Origin: Psychrobacter celer
Lineage (GTDB): Bacteria > Pseudomonadota > Gammaproteobacteria > Pseudomonadales > Moraxellaceae
Direction of reading: 5' to 3'
DNA length: 60,787 bases
NCBI RefSeq assembly: GCF_016107555.1
Contig: NZ_JABASU010000018.1
Span: 1 to 60,787 of the forward strand
Positions 11,246-19,909 of this stretch are shown here, in pieces; the stretch's first letter is position 1; each line of letters begins with the position of its first letter. The notes beneath the pieces were generated by a model. It worked only from the letters and a program-made list of their open reading frames with translations. It made no database searches and had not been told where the DNA came from. Made by a program: the position numbers and the translations under genes.

Positions 11246-11385
11246 AAAGCTAGCTCCTATTGAAAATACCAAAGCAAGTCGCTTAACACAGTAGGCATTT
11301 ACCTTAGCCTAACGGATTTTGCTCAGCAATAGAAAAAAACTTTGTAGCACCGTGTATAGTCAGCGTTTTTTAAGGCACTCATATA

Positions 11386-11649
11386 GGGCGTGTTGAACAT
11401 TCAAATGTGGCACTGGCGGCGGCTATTTTTTGCCAATACGCAGTGAAATTTTCGAATCCTAGTCATTCTATGATAGACAATTTCACCATGTATTGGCAAA
11501 AAAGAGCCCCGCCCCGAAGGGCTGATGCTAAAATCACCCCAAACGGTGTTGTAAACCTAGCTAAGGCCTCGACATTATCGTCGGTTTACGCCTAGTTTGG
11601 GGTGATTTTATCTATCAGCAGTCCTAATATTTGAATGTTCAACACGCCC
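11386..11649. mobile_element. 264-bp MITE-like element with nested palindromes
   Basis: Perfect 21-bp terminal inverted repeats begin GGGCGTGTTGAACATTC at 11386-11406 and are mirrored at 11629-11649. A TA dinucleotide flanks each end, as expected for a TA target duplication (Tc1/mariner-IS630 or some IS5 groups). Inside are two large hairpins: arms 11426-11450 / 11479-11503 (22 of 25 paired) and 11529-11544 / 11595-11610 (16 of 16), the second enclosing GTAAACC / GGTTTAC. It has no transposase-sized frame, so it would be non-autonomous. Only one full copy lies in the window. Confidence 0.8.
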
Positions 11650-11817
11650 TAGTCAATCCTAAATAAATTGACAGGCAGGATAGCAGGTGCCACGCCGTCA
11701 TATTTTACGGGTATTCATTTTGCATAGCATTTATAGCATCTATCGGCGTAGGCTCAGCATGTCATCGTGTTTTAAGTGAACAGAATCCTGTCGGGTCGTT
11801 TAGGGTTTTAGAGCGTC

Positions 11818-12333
11818 TTATAGGGTTTTGGGCGCAGGATCGAGTAGGCGGTTAAATGCCCAGATGCTGATGCGCGCGCTGACCAGTGACAGCACCACGA
11901 TCATCACTAGCGCAGAGAGTAACGGTAATGGCTGCTGCTTGGCCATCGCCAGCAAAACCTCACGGCTGATATCGTCAAAAAGCAAAAACCATAACGCTAA
12001 AAAATACAGCCCCGTCAATAGCCAGACGACCATGATACCGCCCAGCATCAAGCGGTTGATTTCGTCTTTGTAAAGAGCGCGCTGCTGATGTTTAACAAAC
12101 TTGCTGACTGCGATATAGGCTGCAAGGATGATGGATAGGACGGTGACCAGCTGTGCATTTAATGCCAGTTTGGTTTGAATCAGCATAAATAGGGCGCTGG
12201 CCAGTACATAACCGATCGCAAAGTATCCAATGTATGGCGGAAGCTGAGGCTGAGTGCTCGCGCGTGTCGTGGCCAGTCCGTGGGGGTTGGTAGCGGGGCT
12301 GGGTTTATTGAGATTGGTGGTTTTGCGTGACAT
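11818..12333 (-). CDS. Small four-helix membrane protein, unknown function
   Basis: A 171-residue protein with a polar N-terminus (about 32 residues) and four predicted membrane helices near residues 33-53, 58-78, 95-118 and 137-158. A basic, glutamine-rich segment (KFVKHQQRALYKDEINR) lies between helices two and three. The layout resembles small uncharacterised membrane proteins common in Acinetobacter and Psychrobacter (the ABZJ_00895-type family), but I recognise no functional motif. It is monocistronic, bordered by the MITE-like element on one side and the 150-bp repeat on the other. Confidence 0.7.
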   Translation of the reverse strand: MSRKTTNLNKPSPATNPHGLATTRASTQPQLPPYIGYFAIGYVLASALFMLIQTKLALNAQLVTVLSIILAAYIAVSKFVKHQQRALYKDEINRLMLGGIMVVWLLTGLYFLALWFLLFDDISREVLLAMAKQQPLPLLSALVMIVVLSLVSARISIWAFNRLLDPAPKTL

Positions 12334-12400
12334 AAGCGCGCCTTATTCAGATAAAAAGAGAGTTGCCGTATTAGGGTGTGTCTTCAATTCATTCGATAGT

Positions 12401-12550
12401 TATAGTCGATACACTCTAAAAATGTCATGGCGCTACTGGGGTGCTATTTTTAAACGTAGGTTGCGCAGCCTCTGGGAACGCATCCCGCAAGTAAAATTTA
12501 TACCAGTAGCGCGTTTAAATCCATAACAGTTTTACATTCAGCTAACTATA
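12401..12550 (-). repeat. 150-bp dispersed repeat, copy 1
   Basis: Reading on the minus strand it starts TATAGTTAGCTGAATG and ends GTGTATCGACTATA, with imperfect inverted ends (TATAGT followed 10 bp later by TAAAAA). GCTACTGG occurs in each half, so the whole unit can fold into a long imperfect hairpin. It is nearly identical to 43981-44130, and identical over 55 nt to the truncated copy at 60733. It lies upstream of the small membrane protein gene. Confidence 0.9.
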
Positions 12551-12635
12551 TCTAAATGGGCTAAAAATGGCCAAATTTTGCCAAACATCGTCAAATAGCG
12601 GGTTTATATCCCGATATTAACGGCGCTATTTTCCT

Positions 12636-12661
12636 TGTTTGACCGCAATGTTTGACCGCAA
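12636..12661. repeat. 13-bp perfect tandem duplication downstream of dacB
   Basis: TGTTTGACCGCAA occurs twice back to back, about 40 bp beyond the dacB stop codon. Confidence 0.9.
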
Positions 12662-12703
12662 TTTATCCCATCTTTATCACCATTTTTGAAACGAAGACAC
12701 ACC

Positions 12704-14713
12704 CTAGTGCTGCGCGGTCCAGTCCAGCATCGCATCGAGTACAGGTCTTGCCGTATAAGCATTGAGCGTTTGCTCGCTATTAATGATACCCACGACCACA
12801 TAGTCTTGCCCCGATAGGCCTTTGACATAGCCTGCCATAGAGGTGACGTTATTGAGCGTACCTGTCTTAATCCAAGCGCGGCCAATGGCGGCTGACTCAG
12901 GCAAGCGGTCACTATGCGCGCTAATGGTGCCACTGACACCAGCGATGCCGAGCGAGTTGACATAAGCGTCAAAACTTGGGTGATCGTAGGCATAGATTAG
13001 CAGCTCGTTTAGGTTGGCCGCGGTGATCGTGCAGTCACGGCACAACCCTGAGCCGTTGGTCAGATATGGCGCAGGCGTGTCTAGATGGTGTTGCCACCAC
13101 TGGTTGATGGTCTGTAAGGCTACCGGATAGTTAGTGGTTGCAGGTTTGCCAAACTGATAGAGACTCGTCTTGTTGCCTCCTGCTTTTTCTTGTCCTTTTG
13201 GCTTGCTAACGGCAGTTTGAGTGGGTGTAGCAGTGTCAGCCGCGGTCGTCTTAGTATCAGATGGCGGGGCGTAAGCGGCAATGGATAATGCCACTTGCTC
13301 AGTCATGACGTTGTTTGAAAAATGGTTGATGTCGTGGATTTGCTGAGCCAAGTTTAACGACGGATAGCTGACCTGTGGCAGCGGTGACATCGGTAGCGCA
13401 CGCAAACCTGTTTTTGGCTGTTTATGAGATGACGCATTATAGGGCGTCTCGCGGCTGAGCACATCGCCTGTCAGGGTATTGCCCAGTGCTTGCCATTTGG
13501 CCTTAATGACCCGCGCGGCAAAGTCTTTGGCATCAGGATAAGCCACATAAAACGCGTGCTCTTGGCAGCTATTTGGCAAGTTTTGATGAAACACTAGTTG
13601 GCTGGCTTGCCATACTGGCGCAAGGCTATAGCGCGCCTGTCCACAGCTCGCTGAGCGAGTGGCTATGGTGGTGGGCAATTGATAATCGGCCAGCTGCGGT
13701 GTGTATGTGAGTCGCGCGCGGTCAGTGTCCAGCGGATAGCTTTTGATACCGATGGTACTAAAATTGACCAAAAAACCATCAGGACTTGCGTTATAAGGAC
13801 GCAATGGCGCGTTGTCAAAGGCCGCAGGGTCTTTGCCCACCTTATCAAACACTGTGCTGTCGACGATGATATCCCCGTCGATATGATGAATACCTGAGGC
13901 TTGCACGTGATAGAGCAGCTGCTGTAGGCGCTTATGCGTCATTTTTGGGTCGCCGCTGCCTTGTAGCACCAAGTCGCCATACAGGCGCTCGCCGATGATC
14001 ACGCCAGTATGATAGACGCGGGTATGCCAGACAAAATCTGCGCCAAGTGTATCTAGTGCGATAAAGCTCGGCACCAGCTTCATGGTGCTGGCAGGGGTGC
14101 GCGCTACCTGAGCTTGATGACTCAGTAAGGGTGAAAAAACTATCTTGGTCGTTGTATGTGCGGTGCTTTTTTGCTCGACATCCGCGCCGTCATTGACGCT
14201 ACTATCGTCGGTACTACTGTCTTGGCTTGTTTGCATTTTAGCGTTTGGCCATTTGGCCTCTGACGGTAGGGTAGGAATGCTCTCTAAGCTTTGATAAGTA
14301 GAAGGGTCGTCGGTATAAGCGTGTAGCTGCCGCTCATGCTTTTGGATGGTTCGTTTTTCTATGGTCACAAGCGCGCTTTGATAACTGGCAGCGTTGTTTG
14401 AGCGCTCTGCTGGATGCTGGCTGTCGATGACTTTGATAGGCGCTGGTAAGTGACTGGCGTTTTTGTCGCCCACTGGCGTGATGACGATACTGATGTCGGC
14501 GGCGCTCAAATCTGCACGTGACAAGGCGGTTTGGATGCCCTCTGGTAGCGCCGCTTGGGAAACAAGCGGTGCCGCCAGCGCAGTGGCCAATAATGCTTGT
14601 CTGACAAAGCGCCTGCCAAGTCGATGCAGTCGTAACGGCGCAACCGCAGCGTGCGGCGGCGTATCAAAGGCAGAAGGCTTGTCATAATAATGGGGGGTAG
14701 AAGTGGATTGCAT
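12704..14713 (-). CDS. dacB: D-alanyl-D-alanine carboxypeptidase/endopeptidase (PBP4, DacB)
   Basis: A periplasmic class C low-molecular-mass PBP that trims or cleaves peptidoglycan cross-links. The active-site motifs are complete: SxxK at Ser209-Lys212 (TPASTMKLVP), SxN in FSNNVMTEQ, and KTG in WIKTGTLNNV. A basic stretch and hydrophobic run (RRFVRQALLATALAAPLVSQA, about residues 34-54) form a signal peptide preceded by about 33 extra residues. The 669-residue length exceeds the usual ~480: about 110 residues, partly Ser/Asp/Thr-rich, are inserted between the signal peptide and SxxK, and a second low-complexity stretch with PTQTAVSKPKGQEKAGG follows SxN. Confidence 0.92.
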   Translation of the reverse strand: MQSTSTPHYYDKPSAFDTPPHAAVAPLRLHRLGRRFVRQALLATALAAPLVSQAALPEGIQTALSRADLSAADISIVITPVGDKNASHLPAPIKVIDSQHPAERSNNAASYQSALVTIEKRTIQKHERQLHAYTDDPSTYQSLESIPTLPSEAKWPNAKMQTSQDSSTDDSSVNDGADVEQKSTAHTTTKIVFSPLLSHQAQVARTPASTMKLVPSFIALDTLGADFVWHTRVYHTGVIIGERLYGDLVLQGSGDPKMTHKRLQQLLYHVQASGIHHIDGDIIVDSTVFDKVGKDPAAFDNAPLRPYNASPDGFLVNFSTIGIKSYPLDTDRARLTYTPQLADYQLPTTIATRSASCGQARYSLAPVWQASQLVFHQNLPNSCQEHAFYVAYPDAKDFAARVIKAKWQALGNTLTGDVLSRETPYNASSHKQPKTGLRALPMSPLPQVSYPSLNLAQQIHDINHFSNNVMTEQVALSIAAYAPPSDTKTTAADTATPTQTAVSKPKGQEKAGGNKTSLYQFGKPATTNYPVALQTINQWWQHHLDTPAPYLTNGSGLCRDCTITAANLNELLIYAYDHPSFDAYVNSLGIAGVSGTISAHSDRLPESAAIGRAWIKTGTLNNVTSMAGYVKGLSGQDYVVVGIINSEQTLNAYTARPVLDAMLDWTAQH

Positions 14714-14810
14714 GAGTATCGTTCATCAGGTGGCAAAAATAGCCTATGGTATCATGAGTTTCGCTTGTCGCGTAGATGGGGCGTGTTGATTATCAAGGGC
14801 ATGTATCAGT

Positions 14811-15416
14811 CTAGCGCACATGCAAAAACGCCATGGCGGTCATGGTGGCATCATTATAGGCGTCATGAGCACCCAAATCAGGAATCTGATAATACGCTAA
14901 GATGTTGGTCAGCTGCTGCGCTTGGCTGGAGAGCCCTTGGGTTTGACCACTCAGACGCCGACTGTATAAGTGCCGAATATCGATGATTTTATTGGGCAAG
15001 GTGGTGCCCATGTAGTCTTTTACCAATGGGTTTAAAAACCCCATATCGATCTGCGGACAAAACCCCACAATCGGACGGTTGCCGATAAAGGGCAGTAGCC
15101 GCGCCAGCATCTCATCATAGCTCATACCATGCTCGACATCAGCGGTACGTAGACCATGGATTACGATGGTGTCGCGGTCAGGCATGACGGGCGGGCGACA
15201 GACCAGATGGATGCCATTGCCCGTATCGATGCTAGAGCCATCGATATGAATCGCGGCCACCGATAGTAGGTGGTGCTTTTTGGGGTTTAGCCCCGTCATC
15301 TCACAGTCGAGTGCCACCCACCGCTCAGTGGCAGGTTGATCAAACATCGCCGCCAGCTCAGGCCGCTGCAGCTGCATTTTTTGCCATTTGCATGATAGTT
15401 GGGTCAGCCAGCTCAT
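14811..15416 (-). CDS. DEDDh 3'-5' exonuclease (DnaQ/PolC-epsilon type)
   Basis: A 201-residue RNase T/DnaQ-fold exonuclease. Exo I is ALDCEMTGLNPKKHHLLSVAA, Exo II sits near PIVGFCPQIDMGFLNPLV, and Exo III is GAHDAYNDATMTAMAFL with the His and Asp of the DEDDh class. It lies 34 bp after a cNMP/CBS/DUF294 gene on the same strand, and the two are likely co-transcribed. This pairing recurs in proteobacteria as stand-alone epsilon-like exonuclease plus DUF294 protein. A nucleic acid or nucleotide substrate is expected; a role in replication proofreading is not implied. Confidence 0.88.
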   Translation of the reverse strand: MSWLTQLSCKWQKMQLQRPELAAMFDQPATERWVALDCEMTGLNPKKHHLLSVAAIHIDGSSIDTGNGIHLVCRPPVMPDRDTIVIHGLRTADVEHGMSYDEMLARLLPFIGNRPIVGFCPQIDMGFLNPLVKDYMGTTLPNKIIDIRHLYSRRLSGQTQGLSSQAQQLTNILAYYQIPDLGAHDAYNDATMTAMAFLHVR

Positions 15417-15450
15417 ATTCTGTATTCTCTTTTTGCTGCTTTGCGCCGCT

Positions 15451-17415
15451 CTAGGCGATCTCTAATTGATAATGCTGCCGCAGCTGGTTTTTAAAGCTTT
15501 TGACAACAGCCAAACACTCTTTTAATAAATCACGCTCAAGCGCGGTTAGCGTCATGGGGTTGACCTGCCGTGCATGTTTGTCATCGGTCGAGAGCGCAAC
15601 AGAGAGTCGCTGCGCCATAAAAAACTCCAGCGCTTCTAACAGCGTGTCAGCCCGCTCTTGGGTCAGTGCGCCCACTTCGACCAAGGCTTTTAGGCGGTGT
15701 TTACTGCTAGGGACGGCCAAGACATCGTTTTCTAGAGCGAGGGCGCGAATACCATGTACTAACGGAAAAATCCCTGCTTTTTTTAGATCGATATCTTGCG
15801 AGGCGCTTTTACCTGCTAATAATGGTACAAATTTTTGCCACCATTGATGGACATCGCCAAACTGTAGTGCTGCCCGCGCAAACTGGCGCACAAACATAGG
15901 GTCTGAGCGTCGATGCGCGGCCTTGAGGTGCTGACGAACGTGCTGCAAGAGCGTCTCATCACCGCAGACGTATTCGCCATCGAGAATGGCAGACAAGTAG
16001 ATGGCGTGCATGGGATCGGTGTTTTTAAACCATGAGCTGATTTGGGCATTAAACCGTTGTAATGGTTGTCGCCATATCGGGTTGGTCATCATGATATTGC
16101 CGTCGCACAGCGGATAGCCAAGTTGCGCCAACTGCTCATTAAAGCACGCAGCAAACTGCGGTAGATCCGGATGAGTATAGCCATCACGGATGATCAGTGC
16201 ATTGTCTTGGTCGGTGCGCATGATTTGCTCGCCGCGACCCTCGGAGCCCATGACGATAAGACAGGTGTGGCTCATCACCTCATCAGGAACGAGCAGCTGC
16301 CACAACTTGGTAAATACCTGAGCGTTCAAGGTCTGTACCATGCGGCTGATGTTACCGATTTTTACCCCGTTTTGGTGCTGGGCGCGGATATAGCGTCCTA
16401 TCCTCTCGACGGCCGTGTCCAAACTGCTAAAATCTTGGGCTTGCTCGATTTGAATACTGATGAGCTGCGAGTGGTGGCTGATGTGCGCGAGCATATCGCT
16501 TTGACCAAGCACACCTGCTACCGCACCATGGTGATCGATGACCGGCAAGCGATGAATACGGTAGCGCGTCATGGTCAGCAGCGCATCACCGATCTCATCG
16601 CTCGCCTTGATGGTACGTACGTTAAAGTTAGCATAACGCTGGCATGGCGTGGTGGTAGGATCTCTCTGCTCACTGACCGCGCGGCAAATATCGGTATCGG
16701 TCAAGATGCCCAATGTCTCATCGATGCCATGTTGCGCGTTTGCTATGGCTAGTCGATGCGCAGGTGCTCGCACCAGTACGTGCTTTAATCCAGCATCCGT
16801 CATCGTGCGCGCCGCTTCATGTAAGCTGGTATCAGCATCGACGATATGTACAGGCAGTAAACGAACAGAGATGACCGGCTGCAGCATGATCTGCTGTACT
16901 TCTTGCTGGTCATCGTAGGCGGCATGGACAGCAGATTTACGATTGCGGCGCTGCTGCAGGGCTTTTAGACGCTCAGGCAGTTTGTCAGAGAGCATTTGCC
17001 GCACCAGATGATTTTGTGCGCTGATTTTATCGACCGCTGCACCCTTAACTTGTAGCAGTAACGTGTCTTCGGTGGCGCGAAACTGATAACGCTGTCTGTC
17101 TTCGTCCATTAGCTGCGCGTCTGAGGCGGCTGATAGCTGCGGTGCGTTGGAGGACTCGGGCAAGCGGCGGCTGTCAAACCAGTCGTTGTTATTGGGCTCA
17201 TCTGAGTGATTGCTACCCAAGTAGGCCGCGACAAAATGACCGGCCAATAACTGCTCAATCTGGCCTTTGATGACCACATATAAGTATGACATCTCGTCTG
17301 CAGGTAGGCTTTCGTCTTTGGCAAGGTAGCGGATTTTGGTGTGTTTTCTGATGCTTTGGCGCTCAGCCAAGCTCAGCACATCAAAAGGCGGCTGGGTAAA
17401 ATCAAGATGGGGCAT
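15451..17415 (-). CDS. cNMP-binding / CBS pair / DUF294 nucleotidyltransferase-like signalling protein
   Basis: A 654-residue cytosolic protein with four blocks: an N-terminal cyclic-nucleotide-binding-like domain (about 10-135), a CBS pair (about 185-325, with LGILTDTDICRAV and VAGVLGQSDMLAHI), a GlnD-type nucleotidyltransferase domain with GSEGRGEQIMRTDQDNALI (about 395-415), and a C-terminal DUF294 helical domain. The GSxGRxE...D.D pattern matches nucleotidyltransferases such as GlnD. The CBS and cNMP modules suggest control by adenine nucleotides. The nucleotidyl target is unknown. It precedes the DEDDh exonuclease gene in an apparent two-gene unit. Confidence 0.9.
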   Translation of the reverse strand: MPHLDFTQPPFDVLSLAERQSIRKHTKIRYLAKDESLPADEMSYLYVVIKGQIEQLLAGHFVAAYLGSNHSDEPNNNDWFDSRRLPESSNAPQLSAASDAQLMDEDRQRYQFRATEDTLLLQVKGAAVDKISAQNHLVRQMLSDKLPERLKALQQRRNRKSAVHAAYDDQQEVQQIMLQPVISVRLLPVHIVDADTSLHEAARTMTDAGLKHVLVRAPAHRLAIANAQHGIDETLGILTDTDICRAVSEQRDPTTTPCQRYANFNVRTIKASDEIGDALLTMTRYRIHRLPVIDHHGAVAGVLGQSDMLAHISHHSQLISIQIEQAQDFSSLDTAVERIGRYIRAQHQNGVKIGNISRMVQTLNAQVFTKLWQLLVPDEVMSHTCLIVMGSEGRGEQIMRTDQDNALIIRDGYTHPDLPQFAACFNEQLAQLGYPLCDGNIMMTNPIWRQPLQRFNAQISSWFKNTDPMHAIYLSAILDGEYVCGDETLLQHVRQHLKAAHRRSDPMFVRQFARAALQFGDVHQWWQKFVPLLAGKSASQDIDLKKAGIFPLVHGIRALALENDVLAVPSSKHRLKALVEVGALTQERADTLLEALEFFMAQRLSVALSTDDKHARQVNPMTLTALERDLLKECLAVVKSFKNQLRQHYQLEIA

Positions 17416-17470
17416 GGCATCATCCTTGATGGCATCGTTGCGACAGTCTATTTTACTATAGCACTATTTA

Positions 17471-17515
17471 ACCAAAAAACCTTTAATAACCAGCATCCCA
17501 TCATGGTTATTAAAG
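17471..17515 (-). terminator. Terminator after dapC
   Basis: CTTTAATAACC and GGTTATTAAAG form a perfect 11-bp stem with a 13-nt loop. On the minus strand it is followed by GTTTTTT. It lies about 80 nt beyond the dapC stop. Confidence 0.7.
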
Positions 17516-17593
17516 GGTGTTGATGGCTATAAAAACGGTCGCTCTGTGTATCACTCAGGCTAAGGAGAATGGGGCTGCTTGCCGGTTTTACAC

Positions 17594-18808
17594 CTAAAGC
17601 AACGCCCGAATACGGCGGATGGCTTCGCGGCTTTCTTCTACACTGGCCACCAGCGCGATACGCACATAGCCCTGACCGGGGTTGTGTCCAGCGACTTCAC
17701 GCGACAGATAGCGCCCTGCTAAGGCATGGATATTGGCCTGTTCATACAGCACTTTGACAAAGACTTCATCATCGCCATCGAACTGCTCAGGGACTTTGAC
17801 CCAAAAGTAAAAGCCAGCCTCAGGCATACGTAGCGATAATACATCGCCAAGCTCTGCCATCCATAGCGTAAATTTTTCTTGATACAGCGCGCGGTTGTGC
17901 GCCACGTGTTTTTCGTCTTGCCACGCGGCGATAGAGGCCAGCTGATGCGGTATTGGCATCGCACAGCCTTGATAGGTGCGATATTGCAAATAGGCCTGCA
18001 AAACCTCAGCGTCGCCAGCGACAAACCCTGAGCGTAAGCCCGGTAGGTTGGAGCGCTTGGATAACGAGTGAAAGACGATACTGTTTTTAAAGTCATGTCG
18101 ACCGAGCGCGGCGCACGCTTGTAGCAGACCTATCGGTGCTGTATCAAAATACAGCTCGCTATAGCACTCGTCGCTGGCAATGATAAACCCATACTGATCT
18201 GACAAGCGCAGCAGATATTCCCAATCCTCCATCGTCATCACCGAGCCTGTCGGGTTGTTGGGGCTACAGACAAAAAGTAGCTGCGTGCGCGCCCACACAT
18301 CTGTTGGCACTGCCCGATAGTTACCCTTAAAATCATTCTCCGCAGTACAAGGCACAAAGTACGGCGTCGCCTGCGCCAATATCGCCGCACCTTCATAGAT
18401 CTGATAAAACGGATTGGGCATGATGACAGTCGGGGGTGCGCCAGTTGCCGGTTGTGCGTCATCACACCGATGATCGATGACCGCTTGTACAATGCTAAAA
18501 ATCGCTTCACGCGTGCCCATCACAGGGAGCACTTGGGTGCGAGGATCGACATGATGCAAAAAGAACCGCCCCTCCAACCAATGCGCGATGGTCTGACGAA
18601 GCTCAAACAGACCATTGGTGGTCGGATAAAGGCTTATTTTGTCCAAGTTTTCGTGTAATGCGTCCAAGACGAAGCTCGGTGGCTGATGTTTTGGCTCACC
18701 GATGCCTAGCTTTATCGCACTGTAACGGGGGTCTGGTGTGCTATCGGCCAACAAAGCAGCCATCTTGGCAAAAGGATACGGATGCAGGTGTGTTAAGTTG
18801 TGATTCAT
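17594..18808 (-). CDS. dapC: Succinyldiaminopimelate transaminase (DapC-type aminotransferase)
   Basis: A class I/II PLP aminotransferase that makes N-succinyl-LL-diaminopimelate for lysine and peptidoglycan. The protein (404 residues from the ATG at 18808) carries LYPTTNGLFELRQTIAHWL, VMGTREAIFS, CSPNNPTGSVM, SDECYSELYF and the PLP-lysine region HSLSKRSNLPGLRSGF. An in-frame TTG at 18832 adds 8 residues but has no ribosome-binding site, so I prefer the ATG. In related bacteria dapC lies next to glnD and map. Here a counter-oriented gene separates it from glnD. Confidence 0.9.
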   Translation of the reverse strand: MNHNLTHLHPYPFAKMAALLADSTPDPRYSAIKLGIGEPKHQPPSFVLDALHENLDKISLYPTTNGLFELRQTIAHWLEGRFFLHHVDPRTQVLPVMGTREAIFSIVQAVIDHRCDDAQPATGAPPTVIMPNPFYQIYEGAAILAQATPYFVPCTAENDFKGNYRAVPTDVWARTQLLFVCSPNNPTGSVMTMEDWEYLLRLSDQYGFIIASDECYSELYFDTAPIGLLQACAALGRHDFKNSIVFHSLSKRSNLPGLRSGFVAGDAEVLQAYLQYRTYQGCAMPIPHQLASIAAWQDEKHVAHNRALYQEKFTLWMAELGDVLSLRMPEAGFYFWVKVPEQFDGDDEVFVKVLYEQANIHALAGRYLSREVAGHNPGQGYVRIALVASVEESREAIRRIRALL

Positions 18809-18997
18809 AGGTAGGGTAACTATAATAGACAATTAATAATAAAGTTATAAAAAAAAATTACATTTGAGCAGTGTAGCACTTCTTATATTTTTTGTCTTTT
18901 GCTTCTCTTGTCTATAAAGACGCATTTATTGATAACTTTTCATAATAAAAAACAGCGGTCGGCGCGATATGTTGGCTGATAGTAAGGGTAATTTGAT

Positions 18998-19666
18998 ATG
19001 TCTAGTGTCCTAAATAATGACCAACTTCACGCTAAAGATATCAACAATGACGTTGATAATAGTGTAACGCGTGTCAAATTATACGAGCTGCTACAAGAGC
19101 GCGAGCAGTGCTGGTGGCAGACGCGTCAGAATTTGATTAACCTAAAAGAGCGACAGGTGTTTTGGTATGGCGAAAACAGCCTGATGATGTGGCTGATGTG
19201 GCAGCTGGTCAGCTATGTGCTGGTGGCTATGGCGCTAATGCTGCTGAGCCGATTTTTAGACCTCTCGCTACCGCTTTGGCAGTATGTGGGGTTATTTGTC
19301 ATTCAGACGGCGATATTTGTCGTCATCTTGATGAGTAAGGGGCGACTCGCCAACAAGCTACAACAAAAAATCGATAATGATGAGCTGCTCCGCGAGCAGG
19401 CGCTCAATGAGATGGCGATACTGGCAGAAGACTGTTTGTATCCTGATGTGCATGCCAAGTCGCCTATTTCGTTAGAGCAGTTGTATGAGGCATTAGATGG
19501 GCGGTTTCATTTAGCCAGCTTACAATGCTTGCTACAAAAAGAAGTCGATGCGGGGCGTTTGATATTGACACAGACGCAAGTGGAGGCGGAGGTTTTGCCA
19601 CTAGAGCTGGCCGATGATGAGCTAAAAGAGCATGCTCGTGAGATGGTATATAAAAGCACCTTATAA
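18998..19666 (+). CDS. Hypothetical two-helix membrane protein
   Basis: A 222-residue protein I cannot assign. After a polar N-terminus with a charged, helical segment (LYELLQEREQCWWQTRQNLINLK, residues about 28-50) come two hydrophobic helices near 62-86 and 92-112. The cytoplasmic tail is long and acidic. Its SLEQLYEALDGRFHLASLQCLLQKEVDAGRLIL segment (from about 150) has a winged-helix-like pattern, but this is only a suggestion. It sits between dapC and glnD on the opposite strand, with its own terminator. Confidence 0.7.
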   Translation: MSSVLNNDQLHAKDINNDVDNSVTRVKLYELLQEREQCWWQTRQNLINLKERQVFWYGENSLMMWLMWQLVSYVLVAMALMLLSRFLDLSLPLWQYVGLFVIQTAIFVVILMSKGRLANKLQQKIDNDELLREQALNEMAILAEDCLYPDVHAKSPISLEQLYEALDGRFHLASLQCLLQKEVDAGRLILTQTQVEAEVLPLELADDELKEHAREMVYKSTL

Positions 19667-19682
19667 GTGACGCTATAGCGAT

Positions 19683-19722
19683 AAGCCCCATCAATGTATT
19701 ATCAATGATGGGGCTTGTTTTT
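19683..19722 (+). terminator. Terminator after the 18998 gene
   Basis: AAGCCCCATCA and TGATGGGGCTT form an 11-bp stem followed by GTTTTT, 16 bp after the stop codon. Confidence 0.85.
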
Positions 19723-19731
19723 ACGGAACAG

Positions 19732-19876
19732 TATAGTTGATTCTAAATAAGAGAATCATGCGTTGATTAACCAGCAAGACCGATAAAAATTTTCTGGCGT
19801 GCTGTGCCTACGCAGACAGAGGCTGCAAAAATTTCTATCAGCCTTGCTATAACATTTTTATAGTGAACCGATTATA
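19732..19876 (+). repeat. Diverged relative of the 150-bp repeat
   Basis: This 145-bp stretch starts TATAGTTGATTCTAAA. It shares the core GCGTGCTG...CAGAGGCTGC and the right end ACATTTTTATAGTG...GATTATA with the copies at 12401 and 43981. Its right end differs from theirs at a few positions, and the middle is more diverged. Confidence 0.7.
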
Positions 19877-19909
19877 GCGAGGTTTATGATAGGTTTTAGG
19901 CTGGCCACT

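Noticed and set aside
11407..11595. 62-codon frame inside the MITE-like element
   Set aside because: It spans both hairpins, has no ribosome-binding site and resembles no transposase.
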